Notes: generated by a model from the sequence alone, not told the origin. Counted from the stretch's first letter, positions 15,903 to 24,736 are shown. The stretch is 32,885 nt of DNA from Lampropedia aestuarii (GCF_004803635.1 NZ_SSWX01000017.1:1-32885), one strand, 5' to 3'. A program made the numbers and translations.

Positions 15903-16643
15903 TTAACCCCCTAGGTAAGCTTGTTGGATTTTGTCATTGCCCAGAAGTGAGCGACCAGAGCCTTCGAGCACGATGTTGCCGGTCTCGAGCACATACGCAT
16001 AGTCTGAAATCTTCAGTGCCTGGCGCACGTTCTGCTCGACCAGAAAAATCGTCAAACCGGTCTGGTTGATGCTTTGGAGTGTGCGGAAAATGTCTTGCAC
16101 TATGATGGGCGCCAGACCCATAGAAGGCTCGTCCAGCAGCAGCACGCTGGGCTTGGCCATCAAAGCGCGGCCAATCGCCAGCATTTGCTGCTCACCGCCA
16201 GAGAGATTGCCGGCCAGACCGCCATCACGCTCTTTCAGGCGGGGGAACAATTGGTAGATGTGCTCCAGATCGGCGGCTTGCGCGGCAGCGCTGTCCTTGC
16301 GCGTGTAGGCGCCCAGTTGCAGGTTCTCGCGCACCGTCAAACGCGTGAGCGTGGCGCGGCCTTCGGCCACTTGCACCAGGCCGCTGGCAACCAACTGGTG
16401 GGGTTTGAGATTGCGGATATCACGGCCATTGAATTGCAGCGCTGTGGCCTGCTTTTTGACCAAGCCTGATAAGGCCAATAAGGTGGTAGATTTGCCTGCG
16501 CCATTGGCGCCCACCAAGGTCGTGATGCGCCCAGGCATCAAGTCAAAGGAGATGCCTTTGACGGCTTTGACCGGGCCATAGTGCACTTCTAAATCGCGCA
16601 CGGACAGTTGCGGCTGCAAGGCCTGTTCTGTGTTGGGGTTCAT
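15903..16643 (-). CDS. livF: LivF-type branched-chain ABC importer ATPase
   Basis: Second ATPase of a Liv-type (HAAT) importer, 246 residues. Motifs: Walker A GANGAGKST, NLSGGEQQMLAIGRALM, Walker B VLLLDEPSMGLAP, and VEQNVRQAL typical of LivF. The start at 16643 (MNPNTEQ) has AAGGAG upstream and overlaps the livG stop as ATGA; the longer open frame upstream lies inside livG and is not coding. Works with LivG, LivH, LivM and LivK. Confidence 0.93.
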   Translation of the reverse strand: MNPNTEQALQPQLSVRDLEVHYGPVKAVKGISFDLMPGRITTLVGANGAGKSTTLLALSGLVKKQATALQFNGRDIRNLKPHQLVASGLVQVAEGRATLTRLTVRENLQLGAYTRKDSAAAQAADLEHIYQLFPRLKERDGGLAGNLSGGEQQMLAIGRALMAKPSVLLLDEPSMGLAPIIVQDIFRTLQSINQTGLTIFLVEQNVRQALKISDYAYVLETGNIVLEGSGRSLLGNDKIQQAYLGG

Positions 16644-17470
16644 TGCGCAACTCCTTGGCTGGTGGTGCTTGCATCGTCTTCTCGGCCCAAATAGGCTTCG
16701 ATCACTTGCGGGTCGTTGCGCACATGGTCCGGCTCGCCCTGGCAGATGATGCGGCCAAAGTTCAGTACTGCGATTTCCTTGCACAAGCCCATCACAAAGC
16801 GCATATCGTGCTCGATCATGAAAATCGTAAAGCCACGAGCGTGGATATTGCGCACCTCGTGCATCAGCTCTTCTTTTTCGCTGGAGTTCATGCCAGCGAC
16901 CGGCTCATCGAGCAGCAGCAGCTTGGGATTGGTTGCCAATGCGCGGGCCAATTCCAGGCGGCGTTGCTCGCCATAGGACAGGCTTTCGGCCAGCTCGTCG
17001 CATTTGTGCGCAAGCCGCACCCAGCTGAGCAATTCATAGGCTTTTTCACGTGCGGCGCGCTCAGCCGCGGCAAAGGATTTGCTGCGCGTAAAAATGCCCA
17101 GCGGGCCGTAATGCAAATGGGCATGCATGCCGACAATCACGTTGTCGAGCAATGACATTTCCTTGAACACCCGGATGTTCTGGAACGTGCGTGCAATACC
17201 GCCCTGTGTGATGGTGTGGGGCTGCTTGCCCACCAGCGACACACCTTCAAACAGCACCTGGCCAGAGGAGGGCGCGAGCAAACCGGTGATGATGTTGACA
17301 ACCGTGGTTTTGCCTGCGCCATTGGGGCCGATCAGGCCAAAAATGGTGTTCGCTGGCACGGCCAAGTTGACATCTTCCAGCACCACCAGGCCACCAAAAT
17401 GGCGTGAGACATGGCTCAATTCCAGCAGCGGTGTAGTGCTCTTTGGATTGACTTGTGTATGTGTGCTCAT
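16640..17470 (-). CDS. livG: LivG-type branched-chain ABC importer ATPase
   Basis: First ATPase of the importer, 276 residues. Motifs: Walker A GPNGAGKTT, IARTFQNIRVF (LivG-specific Q-loop region), the LivG variant signature LSYGEQRRLELARAL, Walker B LLLLDEPVAGMN, and IEHDMRFVM. The start overlaps the livM stop and the stop overlaps the livF start, each by the ATGA arrangement, so the three genes are translationally coupled. An N-terminal tail of about 12 residues precedes the ABC domain. Confidence 0.94.
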   Translation of the reverse strand: MSTHTQVNPKSTTPLLELSHVSRHFGGLVVLEDVNLAVPANTIFGLIGPNGAGKTTVVNIITGLLAPSSGQVLFEGVSLVGKQPHTITQGGIARTFQNIRVFKEMSLLDNVIVGMHAHLHYGPLGIFTRSKSFAAAERAAREKAYELLSWVRLAHKCDELAESLSYGEQRRLELARALATNPKLLLLDEPVAGMNSSEKEELMHEVRNIHARGFTIFMIEHDMRFVMGLCKEIAVLNFGRIICQGEPDHVRNDPQVIEAYLGREDDASTTSQGVAQ

Positions 17471-18336
17471 TGCGCGCCTTTCTTTGCTTGGCGGCCAAAC
17501 AAACGTTTAAAACGGGCAGGGTCCCACAGGCCACGCGGCAAAAACAGCACGACCAAAACCAGCAGCAAACCATTGACGACCAGGCGGAAGTCATTGAGGC
17601 CGCGCAGCAATTCGGGCAGCAAGGTCAAGAACAGCGAGCCCACGACCGGGCCGATCAGCGAGTTGATACCGCCCAAAATCGCCATCGTCAGAATTTCGAC
17701 CGCGCGGTCAAAACCGTATTCATTGGGGCCAATGAAATAGGTCAGGTGTGCGCTCAAGCCACCGGCCAGGCCGGCGATGCAAGCGCCCAGCACGAAAGCC
17801 AGCATTTTGTTGGCATTGGTGTTGATGCCCATCAGGCCAGCGGCGGTCTCGTCCTCTTTGATCGCTTCAAAAGCGCGGCCGACTTTGGAGCGGCGCAGGC
17901 AGGCCAGCATCGCCAACACCACAGCCAGGGCCAAAAGCACATGCCACCACTGGGTTTGATTCGGAATGCCATTGAGACCCAGCGCGCCGCCGGTCAAGCT
18001 TTCCGTGTTGAGTACGGTGATGCGCACGACCTCGCCAAAGGCCAGCGTGGCCATTGCCAGATAGACGCCAGACAAGTGCAAGGTGACCTTGCCCAGAATA
18101 AACGCCACCAGCATGGGCATCGCAATGCCACCAGCCAAAGCCAGCGCAAACGGTGCCTCATAGCTCATCGTCAATATGCTGGAGGTGTAGGCGCCAATGC
18201 CCATGAAGGCGGCATTGGCCAAGGACAGCATGCCGCAGGACAGCGTGATGTAGATGGACAGCGCCAGCATCGCATTGATGCCCAGTGTCAGCACCAGATT
18301 GCTGTAGATTTGCCAGAAATTTTCAAAGCTTTCCAT
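17467..18336 (-). CDS. livM: LivM-type branched-chain ABC importer permease
   Basis: Inner-membrane permease, 289 residues, shorter than enterobacterial LivM (over 400) but usual for betaproteobacteria. Multiple hydrophobic segments; landmarks are TLSCGMLSLANAAFMGIGAY, LSGVYLAMATLAFGEVVR, GRAFEAIKEDETAAGLMGIN (the permease coupling motif) and MAILGGINSLIGPVVGSL. It starts 12 bases after livH and overlaps livG by 4 bases. Confidence 0.94.
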   Translation of the reverse strand: MESFENFWQIYSNLVLTLGINAMLALSIYITLSCGMLSLANAAFMGIGAYTSSILTMSYEAPFALALAGGIAMPMLVAFILGKVTLHLSGVYLAMATLAFGEVVRITVLNTESLTGGALGLNGIPNQTQWWHVLLALAVVLAMLACLRRSKVGRAFEAIKEDETAAGLMGINTNANKMLAFVLGACIAGLAGGLSAHLTYFIGPNEYGFDRAVEILTMAILGGINSLIGPVVGSLFLTLLPELLRGLNDFRLVVNGLLLVLVVLFLPRGLWDPARFKRLFGRQAKKGAQ

Positions 18337-18348
18337 GGAGTTCTCGCT

Positions 18349-19230
18349 TTAGGCTTTGCGCTCTTGAATACGGCCAAGCAAACCTTGGGGACGCAAAATC
18401 AGCACCAGGAACAAGACGCCAAAGGCGACGGCGTCACGCATGCTTGAGCCGATATAGGCCACGCTCATGACCTCGGCAAAGCCCAGGAACAGGCCCGCGA
18501 GCATCGCGCCGCGGATATCGCCCATGCCGCCCAGAATGATCACGGCAATGCCTTTGTGCAAAATCGGTTGGCCCATCAGTGGAAACAGCGCGTTCGAGTA
18601 CATCCCCACCAAGGTACCAGCTACGCCGCCAAGACCGGCTGCGACAAATGAGGTGACGATGAACAGCCACTCGACATTCACACCAACCAAGAGTGCGGCT
18701 TTGGGGGACTCGGCAATGGCCCGCAAGGCGCGGCCCATTTGGGTGCGACGAATCACCAGCACCAAAGCCACCATCAATAAGAAGGACAGCAAGATGATGC
18801 CCAGCTCAATCACCGTGATGTGCAGGCCCATGATGTCCAGCGATTCCTGCGGCAAAATGCTGCTGGGAAAACGTTTGTTTTCCGCGCCAAAAATACCTTG
18901 CACCAGGTTGTTGAGCACAATCGCCACGCCAATCGTTGCAATCATGGGAATCAGGTGCGGCGCATTGCGTTTGCGCAAGGGCCGCAGCACGAGCACATCC
19001 ACCAGCGCGCCAACCAAGCCCGAGACCAGGAACGCAAAAACAATCGCAGCCCATAGTGGCAAATTCATGGTTTGTACGGCCGTGAGGGCCGCATAAGCGC
19101 CGACCATGAACACCGCACCGTGCGAGAGGTTGATGACGCCAAGCACGCCAAACACCAGTGTGAAGCCCAGCGCAAAAAGCGCATAGACACTGCCCAGCGA
19201 CAAGGCATTGAAGAGTTGCTGTTCAAACAT
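18349..19230 (-). CDS. livH: LivH-type branched-chain ABC importer permease
   Basis: Inner-membrane permease, 293 residues from the ATG at 19230 (MFEQQLFNALSLGSVYALFA), the usual LivH N-terminus; the frame is open 78 bases further upstream without family similarity. Landmarks: FALGFTLVFGVLGVINLSHG, GRALRAIAESPKAALLVGVN (coupling motif), and VIILGGMGDIRGAMLAGLFLG. Pairs with LivM to form the translocation pore. Confidence 0.94.
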   Translation of the reverse strand: MFEQQLFNALSLGSVYALFALGFTLVFGVLGVINLSHGAVFMVGAYAALTAVQTMNLPLWAAIVFAFLVSGLVGALVDVLVLRPLRKRNAPHLIPMIATIGVAIVLNNLVQGIFGAENKRFPSSILPQESLDIMGLHITVIELGIILLSFLLMVALVLVIRRTQMGRALRAIAESPKAALLVGVNVEWLFIVTSFVAAGLGGVAGTLVGMYSNALFPLMGQPILHKGIAVIILGGMGDIRGAMLAGLFLGFAEVMSVAYIGSSMRDAVAFGVLFLVLILRPQGLLGRIQERKA

Positions 19231-19374
19231 TGTGAAGAAACGGTTGGCCCATTGGCGTCCATAGCAAAGCCTGCTGTAGGCCTTGGGCCTGCAGACATGA
19301 ACGCGCACATGGTGTGGGTGACAAACCGCCGTTGTCAGGGCGTGGCCCCAGGTGGCTAGGCGGTGCTAGAGCAA

Positions 19375-19403
19375 GCCAAGAGCAGGAGCCCCAAACTCTT
19401 GGC
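19375..19403. promoter_or_regulatory. Intercistronic hairpin between livK and livH
   Basis: GCCAAGAG and CTCTTGGC form a perfect 8-bp stem with a 13-base loop, just after the livK stop (minus-strand reading) and about 145 bases before livH. There is no T tract. Hairpins at this place in importer operons often stabilise the abundant binding-protein message or partly stop read-through; either role would fit. Confidence 0.5.
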
Positions 19404-19426
19404 CTGTATAGGCGGGTGTAGACGCT

Positions 19427-20584
19427 TTAGTTCGCGATCGTGTAGCGGCCGTCGCGTGTCACGCTGACAATGGGCTGCTGGTTGGCATCGAAGCCGGCAG
19501 GCTTGCCAGATTTGTCGTTGACACGGCGGAAGCTGAATTCGCCGGTTGCACCAGTGTGCTGCACATTGGCCAGTGCGTCACGCAAAGCGGTGCGATCTGC
19601 CTCGACCTTGCCAGTCAGCGGTACGTTCTTGAGGGCTTCAGCGACGATGAAGATACCGTCATACGCCTGCGCGGCGAACTGGTCGGGCGCCATGTTGTAT
19701 TTGTCAGTGTAAGCGGCAATGAATTGGACGTTCTCTGGGCTTTGGTTGTCGGCAGACCATGGGCTACCAACCCACAGGTTGTCGCTGGCGCCTTCGGCCA
19801 AATCAAACACCTTGACCGAATTCATGCCGTTGCCACCGATGATGGGCACATTCAGGCCAATTTGGCGAGCTTGCACCATCACTGGGCCGCCTTCGGCCAT
19901 CAAGGCGGATAAAACGATGGCGTCGGGGTTGCTGGCTTTGATTTTGGTCAGCTGTGCTTTGAAGTCCAGGTCCCCTTTGGCAAAGGTTTCGGTTGTGGTG
20001 ACAGTGATGTTCTGGTCATCCAGCGTCTTCTTGAAGTTGTCGTAGCCGCTTTTGGTGAACACGTCGTCATTGCCGTAAAGCACCGCAACCTTTTCCACAC
20101 CAGCGGCTTTGACTGCCGCTTTGACGGTCACAGGCAGCACGTCGGCTTCGGTCACGGCGTTGCGGAAAACGTAGTCGCCAATCGTTGTCAGGCCATCAGC
20201 CGTGGTGGAGGTGCCGAACACCGGCATTTTGGCTGCGTTGGCAATCGGGAAGGCGGCTTGCGCTGAGTTCGACAGGGTAGGGCCAAACACCATCAGCACG
20301 CGGTCCTGAAAAATCAGCTTTTTGAAGACGTTGATGGCTTCTTCTTTTTTGCCTTGCTCATCTTCTACCACCAGCACCAACTGGTTGCCGTTGATGCCGC
20401 CAGCGGCATTGATTTGCTCAACGGCCAGTTGCTGGGCATTGCGAATCGAGATACCGTATTGGGCTGCGCCACCAGTGAGGGCTTGGGCCGAACCGATTTT
20501 GATGTCGGCCGCCTGTGCAGCAGTAACGAGCATGCAGGCAACGGCTGCTGCGCAGCTGGCGATTTTCCATGGGCTGGTAGTCAT
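19427..20584 (-). CDS. livK: LivK-type periplasmic binding protein of a branched-chain-type ABC importer
   Basis: Type I periplasmic binding protein, 385 residues from the ATG at 20584 (MTTSPWKIASC...), chosen because GGAG lies 6 bases upstream; an ATG 12 bases earlier (METKMTTS) lacks this. The signal peptide ends at about residue 24 (AAQA-AD) and has no lipobox. Landmarks: DIKIGSAQALTGGAAQYG, LAVEQINAAGGINGNQL, VFGPTLSNSAQAAFPIAN, VEKVAVLYGNDDVFTKSG, and AAQAYDGIFIVAEAL. First gene of the livK-H-M-G-F-oxidase operon. Ligands of this family range from Leu/Ile/Val to amides and aromatic or hydroxy acids; the downstream oxidase hints at the last group. Confidence 0.9.
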   Translation of the reverse strand: MTTSPWKIASCAAAVACMLVTAAQAADIKIGSAQALTGGAAQYGISIRNAQQLAVEQINAAGGINGNQLVLVVEDEQGKKEEAINVFKKLIFQDRVLMVFGPTLSNSAQAAFPIANAAKMPVFGTSTTADGLTTIGDYVFRNAVTEADVLPVTVKAAVKAAGVEKVAVLYGNDDVFTKSGYDNFKKTLDDQNITVTTTETFAKGDLDFKAQLTKIKASNPDAIVLSALMAEGGPVMVQARQIGLNVPIIGGNGMNSVKVFDLAEGASDNLWVGSPWSADNQSPENVQFIAAYTDKYNMAPDQFAAQAYDGIFIVAEALKNVPLTGKVEADRTALRDALANVQHTGATGEFSFRRVNDKSGKPAGFDANQQPIVSVTRDGRYTIAN

Positions 20585-20817
20585 CTTTGTCTCCATAATT
20601 GTGGGATCGCGGCAGGGCAGTTCCACGGCCTGGTCAGTGCCAGGGCATTGTCGGGCTGCTGCAAGCCGGTTGCGCGCATGCCAGAGTGCAAGTGCGCGGG
20701 TCAGACATGATGACAAAGGCATGCGCGTTGGTGGCGGACTTATTTTCCCTTGGTGCAGGAAAAATTGTTGTGCTGTGGCGTGGCAAGGGGATGCTCGTGA
20801 CAGCACAGATTGAGCTG

Positions 20818-22671
20818 CTAAGCCTGGCGGGTGTCGAAGTTGTCTTCCTGCCCCAGGAACCCCCCGCTTTGGTGGTGCCACAGGCGCGTGTAAACGCCAT
20901 TTTTCTCCAGCAATTGCTGGTGGCTGCCCTGCTCGATGATTTGGCCTTTGTCCATTACCACCAAACGGTCCATGGCCGCAATCGTCGACAGGCGGTGGGC
21001 AATGGCGATGACGGTTTTGCCTTCCATCATCGCGTTGAGGCTGTCTTGAATCGCGATTTCTACTTCTGAGTCCAGCGCGCTGGTGGCTTCGTCAAGCAGC
21101 AGGATGGGCGCGTTTTTCAACATGACGCGGGCAATCGCAATGCGCTGGCGCTGGCCGCCAGACAGTTTGACGCCACGCTCACCAACCATGGTGTCATAGC
21201 CGCTGCGGCCTTCTGGGTCAGTCAGCTCGTTGATGAAATCGGCCGCCTGCCCGCGCTCGGCGGCCAGCTGCACTTCGGCATCGCTGGCATCGGGCCTGCC
21301 GTAGGCGATGTTGTCGCGGATCGAGCGGTGCAGCAAGGAGGTGTCTTGGGTAACCATCCCAATCGCTTGGCGCAAGCTGTCTTGGGTGACCGAGCGCAGG
21401 TCCTGGCCATCGATGCGGATCGCGCCGCTGTCGACATCGTAGAAACGCAGCAGCAGGTTGACCAAGGTCGATTTGCCCGCGCCTGAGCGACCTACCAGGC
21501 CAATTTTCTCGCCGGGCTTGACCGTCAAAGTCAGCGCATCCAAAACGGCTTTTTCCTTGTTGTAATTGAAGCCGACATGGTCGAACTCGATTTCACCGCG
21601 TGTGACTTGCAAGGCCTTGGCATCGGGTGCATCCACCACTTGCGCGCTCTTGGTCAGCGTCGCAATGCCATCTTGCACGGTGCCAATGTTTTCGAATAAC
21701 ATCGCCATTTGCCACATGATCCAGTGTGACATGCCGTTGACTCGCAAGGCCATTGCGATGATGGCCGCGACTGCGCCAGTGCCGACCTCACCGCCATGCC
21801 ACAGCGCCAGGCTCCAGCCACCGGCTGACAGAATCAGGCCCACCACCAGCGCCTGGTTGACAACTTCAAACTGGCTGATCAGGCGCATCTGGCGGTAGCC
21901 GGTGATCTTGAAGTCTTCCATTGCGGCGCGGGCAAACTGCGCTTCGCGTTTGGTATGGGCAAACAGCTTGACGGTGGTGATGTTGGTGTAGGCATCGGTG
22001 ACGCGTCCAGTCATGGACGAGCGTGCATGCGCTTGCTCCTTGCCAACCCGGCCTAAGCGCGGCACGAAATAGGCCATGGCCGAGCCATACAGCACGATCC
22101 AGCCAACAAATGGCAGCATCAGCCGCAGATCAAAACTGGCGGCCAAGGCCATGATGGTGATGAAGTACACACCTATGCCCAGCACGATCTCGGCAAACGT
22201 CATCAAGACTTCGCGCACGGCCAGCGCGGTTTGCATGACCTTGGTCGTGACCCGGCCGGCAAATTCGTCGGCAAAAAAGGCCATGCTCTGACCCAGCATC
22301 AGACGGTGGAAGTTCCAGCGCAAACGCAGCGGGAAATTGATCGCCAGGGTCTGGTGCTGCACCATCGTGCGCAAGGCGACCAAGGCAATGCTGAGCACCA
22401 TCACAATGCCAATGCCCCACAGCACACGTTGTTCGTGCGCGGAGATGGCGCTATTGGCCTGCCAGGTACTGAGTAAATCAACGACCTGGCCTAAAAATGC
22501 AAATAGCCACGCCTCGTAAATCGACACAGCGGCGCTGAGCAGCGCGAACAAGGCCACATAGCCGCGTGCGCCACGCGTTGTGGCCCAGATAAACGAAAAC
22601 AGCCCTTTGGGTGGGAGCTGCGGCTCTTGTGGGGGGAAGGGGGGCAGACGTCGTTCAAACCAGCGCAGCAC
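20818..22671 (-). CDS. MsbA-like ABC half-transporter (fused membrane and ATPase domains)
   Basis: Homodimeric ABC exporter subunit, 617 residues. The N-terminal half (about 30-330) has six hydrophobic segments with coupling features such as RLRWNFHRLMLGQSMAFFAD and GRVTDAYTNITTVKLF. The C-terminal half is an ATPase: [20 protein letters not shown] (Walker A), VKLSGGQRQRIAIAR (signature), [12 protein letters not shown] (Walker B), IAHRLSTIAAMD (switch His). I choose the GTG at 22671 (start of -LRWFERRLPPF) because AGAGG lies 7 bases upstream and relatives begin there; the TTG at 22698 is possible. It exports lipid or hydrophobic compounds in known relatives; the substrate here is unknown. A 270-bp repeat element begins about 28 bases before the start. 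Confidence 0.9.
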   Translation of the reverse strand: MLRWFERRLPPFPPQEPQLPPKGLFSFIWATTRGARGYVALFALLSAAVSIYEAWLFAFLGQVVDLLSTWQANSAISAHEQRVLWGIGIVMVLSIALVALRTMVQHQTLAINFPLRLRWNFHRLMLGQSMAFFADEFAGRVTTKVMQTALAVREVLMTFAEIVLGIGVYFITIMALAASFDLRLMLPFVGWIVLYGSAMAYFVPRLGRVGKEQAHARSSMTGRVTDAYTNITTVKLFAHTKREAQFARAAMEDFKITGYRQMRLISQFEVVNQALVVGLILSAGGWSLALWHGGEVGTGAVAAIIAMALRVNGMSHWIMWQMAMLFENIGTVQDGIATLTKSAQVVDAPDAKALQVTRGEIEFDHVGFNYNKEKAVLDALTLTVKPGEKIGLVGRSGAGKSTLVNLLLRFYDVDSGAIRIDGQDLRSVTQDSLRQAIGMVTQDTSLLHRSIRDNIAYGRPDASDAEVQLAAERGQAADFINELTDPEGRSGYDTMVGERGVKLSGGQRQRIAIARVMLKNAPILLLDEATSALDSEVEIAIQDSLNAMMEGKTVIAIAHRLSTIAAMDRLVVMDKGQIIEQGSHQQLLEKNGVYTRLWHHQSGGFLGQEDNFDTRQA

Positions 22672-22698
22672 GGTGATGCCTCTAAGTAAAACGCCCAA

Positions 22699-22968
22699 CT
22701 AAGAACCTGTTTACGATCTTTTCGCAGACCGCGTTGGAGTCCCAAAGGATACGGTGCGCGGCAAAACCACAGTCGGGCTATCTGCCCGGCGAGGATTTTT
22801 AGCAAAACAGCGTGCCTTTTGGACTCCGATCCCAAGGGCAAGGCACAAAAAAGGCATCGCGGCGTTGCCTGTTTTGCTCATACAGACGTATGCGCTGCAA
22901 CAGGCGCCTTGCACTGCCTCTTTTTTGTGCCTTGCGCGACTGCGAAAAGATCGTAAACAGGTACTAAG
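22699..22968. repeat. Palindromic interspersed repeat, copy A (full-length, 23-bp perfect terminal inverted repeat)
   Basis: The ends 22705-22727 (starting ACCTGTTTACGATC) and 22940-22962 are perfect 23-bp inverted repeats, with further partial matches outward (CTAAG and ACTAAG). Inside is the left core CAGACCGCGTTGGAG, a stretch GGTGCGCGGCAAA shared with copy B, then AAGGCACAAAAAAGGCA and CTTTTTTGTGCCTTGCGCGA, which pair with each other. It is about twice the length of the other copies because it combines the B-type left part with the C/D-type centre. No transposase frame inside. Non-autonomous MITE-like element is the best guess. Confidence 0.75.
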
Positions 22969-23109
22969 CAGTCACGGCTAGCGACTGTCAGACTGGGCAA
23001 AACAAGCACCATTATCGGTTGATGCGCCAGAACGTGCGGGGGGGATTACAGAAGTCCTTGTTGCTGGTGTCGTTTGTTTGCCAACATCACAGAGTTGTCA
23101 GGGCAATGC

Positions 23110-23244
23110 ATTAGAGCGCTTTTGCGATCTTTTTGCAGACCGCGTTGGAGCCCAAACGGGCCTGGTGCGCGGCAAAGCCGCAGTCGCGCGCACTGCCGCT
23201 TTTTGTGCCTTGCGCGACTGTAAAAAGATTCAAGCAGATTCTTG
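23110..23244. repeat. Palindromic interspersed repeat, copy B
   Basis: About 135 bp. The left end TTAGAGCGCTTTTGCGATC and GCAGACCGCGTTGGAGCCCA correspond to the left of copy A; GGTGCGCGGCAAAG is also shared; the right side GCTTTTTGTGCCTTGCGCGA corresponds to the right of A. Terminal repeats are degenerate (about 70% by eye). It ends 31 bases from the rsmI stop codon and lies only about 140 bases from copy A. The remaining intergenic DNA between A and B holds nothing recognisable. Confidence 0.7.
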
Positions 23245-23275
23245 GAGCAGTGGCTGAAGCCCGACTCGGTTCGTT

Positions 23276-24244
23276 TTACGCGTCTTCGCCAGTCAAGTCA
23301 TCGCCAGTCAAGTCATCGCGATTGCGCGCTTGCTGCAAGGCCAATGCCGCTTCATACAAGGCATTGCGTGGCACCTGGGTGTAGGCGGCGGCCACACGCA
23401 CCGCGCTTTTGACCGGCATCGACTCGGTTAGCAGCAGCTCGAGCAACTGGCGCGCTTCTGCTGGAATACTGTCTTGTCCTTCGGCCGCTGCTTGCGGGTG
23501 GACGATGACGACAAACTCGCCTTTTTGGCGCACGGCCTCTTCACTCAGCCAAGTGGGCGCGGCCTGTGCGGGCAGCGTGTGGATTTGCTCAAACTGTTTG
23601 GTGATTTCACGCGCCAGCGTGATGGGGCGCTGCTGCAGCACACTCAGTGCCTGGGCCAGATCCAGAATGCGGTGCGGGGACTCAAGCAGGACCACCGCGC
23701 GTGGCTCGGCCGCCAATTGCGCGACCGCATCCTGGCGGACTTTGCCTTTGGCTGGCAAAAAGCCCGCAAACACATAACCGTGTGCATTCGGGCCGGTCAG
23801 GCCAGCGGCGCTCAAGGCGGCTGTGACGCTGCTGGCACCAGGCAGTGGCAGGATGCGGTAGCCAGCTTGGGCCACCACCTCGGCCAGAATCGCACCTGGG
23901 TCGCTGATGCCTGGTGTCCCAGCATCGCTGACATAGGCAATGCGCTGGCCTTGGGCCAGGCGTTGCACGATGAGCTCAGCCGCGCCGCGCTCATTGTGCT
24001 GGTGCGCGGCGATCAAGGCATTGGACGGCTTGTCGATGCCATAGGCCTGCAGCAACTGGCGGGTGTGGCGTGTGTCTTCGCAGGCCACTGCATCGGCCAT
24101 TTGCAGCACATGCAAGGCGCGCAGGCTGATGTCGGCCAGGTTGCCGATAGGGGTAGCGACCATGTACAGCGCTGCTTGCGGATAATGCTGTGATGCGGCG
24201 GCCTGGTGCGCGGCTTGCAAAGCCAATGTGAAGGAGGAAGTCAC
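23276..24244 (-). CDS. rsmI: 16S rRNA (cytidine-1402 2'-O)-methyltransferase RsmI
   Basis: SAM-dependent 2'-O-methyltransferase for C1402 of 16S rRNA, 322 residues. Landmarks: [76 protein letters not shown], and [14 protein letters not shown] take the GTG at 24244 ([10 protein letters not shown]) because relatives carry a similar 25-residue lead before the TPIGNL motif. The frame stays open far upstream across yraN, but that is the antisense of yraN. The Shine-Dalgarno sequence is weak, and an ATG at 24163 would give a shorter protein starting at the catalytic domain. The C-terminus ends with a duplicated DDLTG. Divergent from yraN. Confidence 0.93.
   Translation of the reverse strand: MTSSFTLALQAAHQAAASQHYPQAALYMVATPIGNLADISLRALHVLQMADAVACEDTRHTRQLLQAYGIDKPSNALIAAHQHNERGAAELIVQRLAQGQRIAYVSDAGTPGISDPGAILAEVVAQAGYRILPLPGASSVTAALSAAGLTGPNAHGYVFAGFLPAKGKVRQDAVAQLAAEPRAVVLLESPHRILDLAQALSVLQQRPITLAREITKQFEQIHTLPAQAAPTWLSEEAVRQKGEFVVIVHPQAAAEGQDSIPAEARQLLELLLTESMPVKSAVRVAAAYTQVPRNALYEAALALQQARNRDDLTGDDLTGEDA
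23291..23320. repeat. rsmI: 15-bp tandem duplication in the rsmI C-terminus
   Basis: AGTCAAGTCATCGCC is followed directly by AGTCAAGTCATCGCG. In frame it encodes the pentapeptide DDLTG twice near the end of RsmI. A recent in-frame slippage event is likely; functional effect is unknown. Confidence 0.9.
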
Positions 24245-24736
24245 GTGCGGTTTCTCAAAACAATGCTGAAACAAGTGGCCACAGGCATCAAGCCTGCGGC
24301 AGACCAGTCCATTGTCGCATCCAGGCGCCAGGCTGGCACTAAACAGCGTGGTGAACAGGCCGAGGCGCTGGCCTGTGCGTTTCTGCAACAGCAGGGCTTG
24401 CGTTTGCTGGCGCGCAATTACCGCAGTCCGGGACGCGGCGGCGGTGAGATTGACCTGGTCATGCAGGAGCGCGATGGCACCATGGTGTTTGTTGAAGTAC
24501 GGCTGCGCCAGCGGGCCGATTTTGGTGGCGCAGCAGCCAGCATTGACCAACGCAAGCAAGCCAAGGTAGTGCTGGCCGCGCAGCACTACCTGCTCAGCCT
24601 GGGCGGGGCTTGGCCGCCATGCCGATTTGATGTGGTGGTATTGCAAGGCCTGCCAGTGCCACCTATGGCGGCCACATCTTCTGCAGCCATCAGCGACGGG
24701 CTGCAGTGGTTCAAGGCCGCATTTGACGCCAGCTAA
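24245..24736 (+). CDS. YraN/UPF0102 family nuclease-fold protein
   Basis: 163 residues from the GTG at 24245, which has a perfect AAGGAGG 7 bases upstream; the earlier in-frame ATG at 24206 would lie before this ribosome-binding site. The family pattern is clear: [56 protein letters not shown], and CRFDVVVL. The Glu-Ile-Asp and Glu-Val-Arg positions match the PD-(D/E)XK nuclease fold, but the role of the family is not settled. Residues 1-35 are an extension before the conserved domain. The rsmI/yraN neighbourhood is widespread in proteobacteria, here divergent with abutting start codons. Confidence 0.9.
   Translation: MRFLKTMLKQVATGIKPAADQSIVASRRQAGTKQRGEQAEALACAFLQQQGLRLLARNYRSPGRGGGEIDLVMQERDGTMVFVEVRLRQRADFGGAAASIDQRKQAKVVLAAQHYLLSLGGAWPPCRFDVVVLQGLPVPPMAATSSAAISDGLQWFKAAFDAS

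Noticed and set aside
17455-18447. Plus-strand open frame of about 330 codons opposite livM
   Set aside because: Gln/Ala/His-rich antisense shadow of the livM membrane segments.
22698-22968. ACTAAG direct repeat as a target-site duplication of repeat copy A
   Set aside because: The related end CTTAG also occurs in copy C, so the hexamer may simply be part of the imperfect terminal repeat. Not claimed as a duplication.
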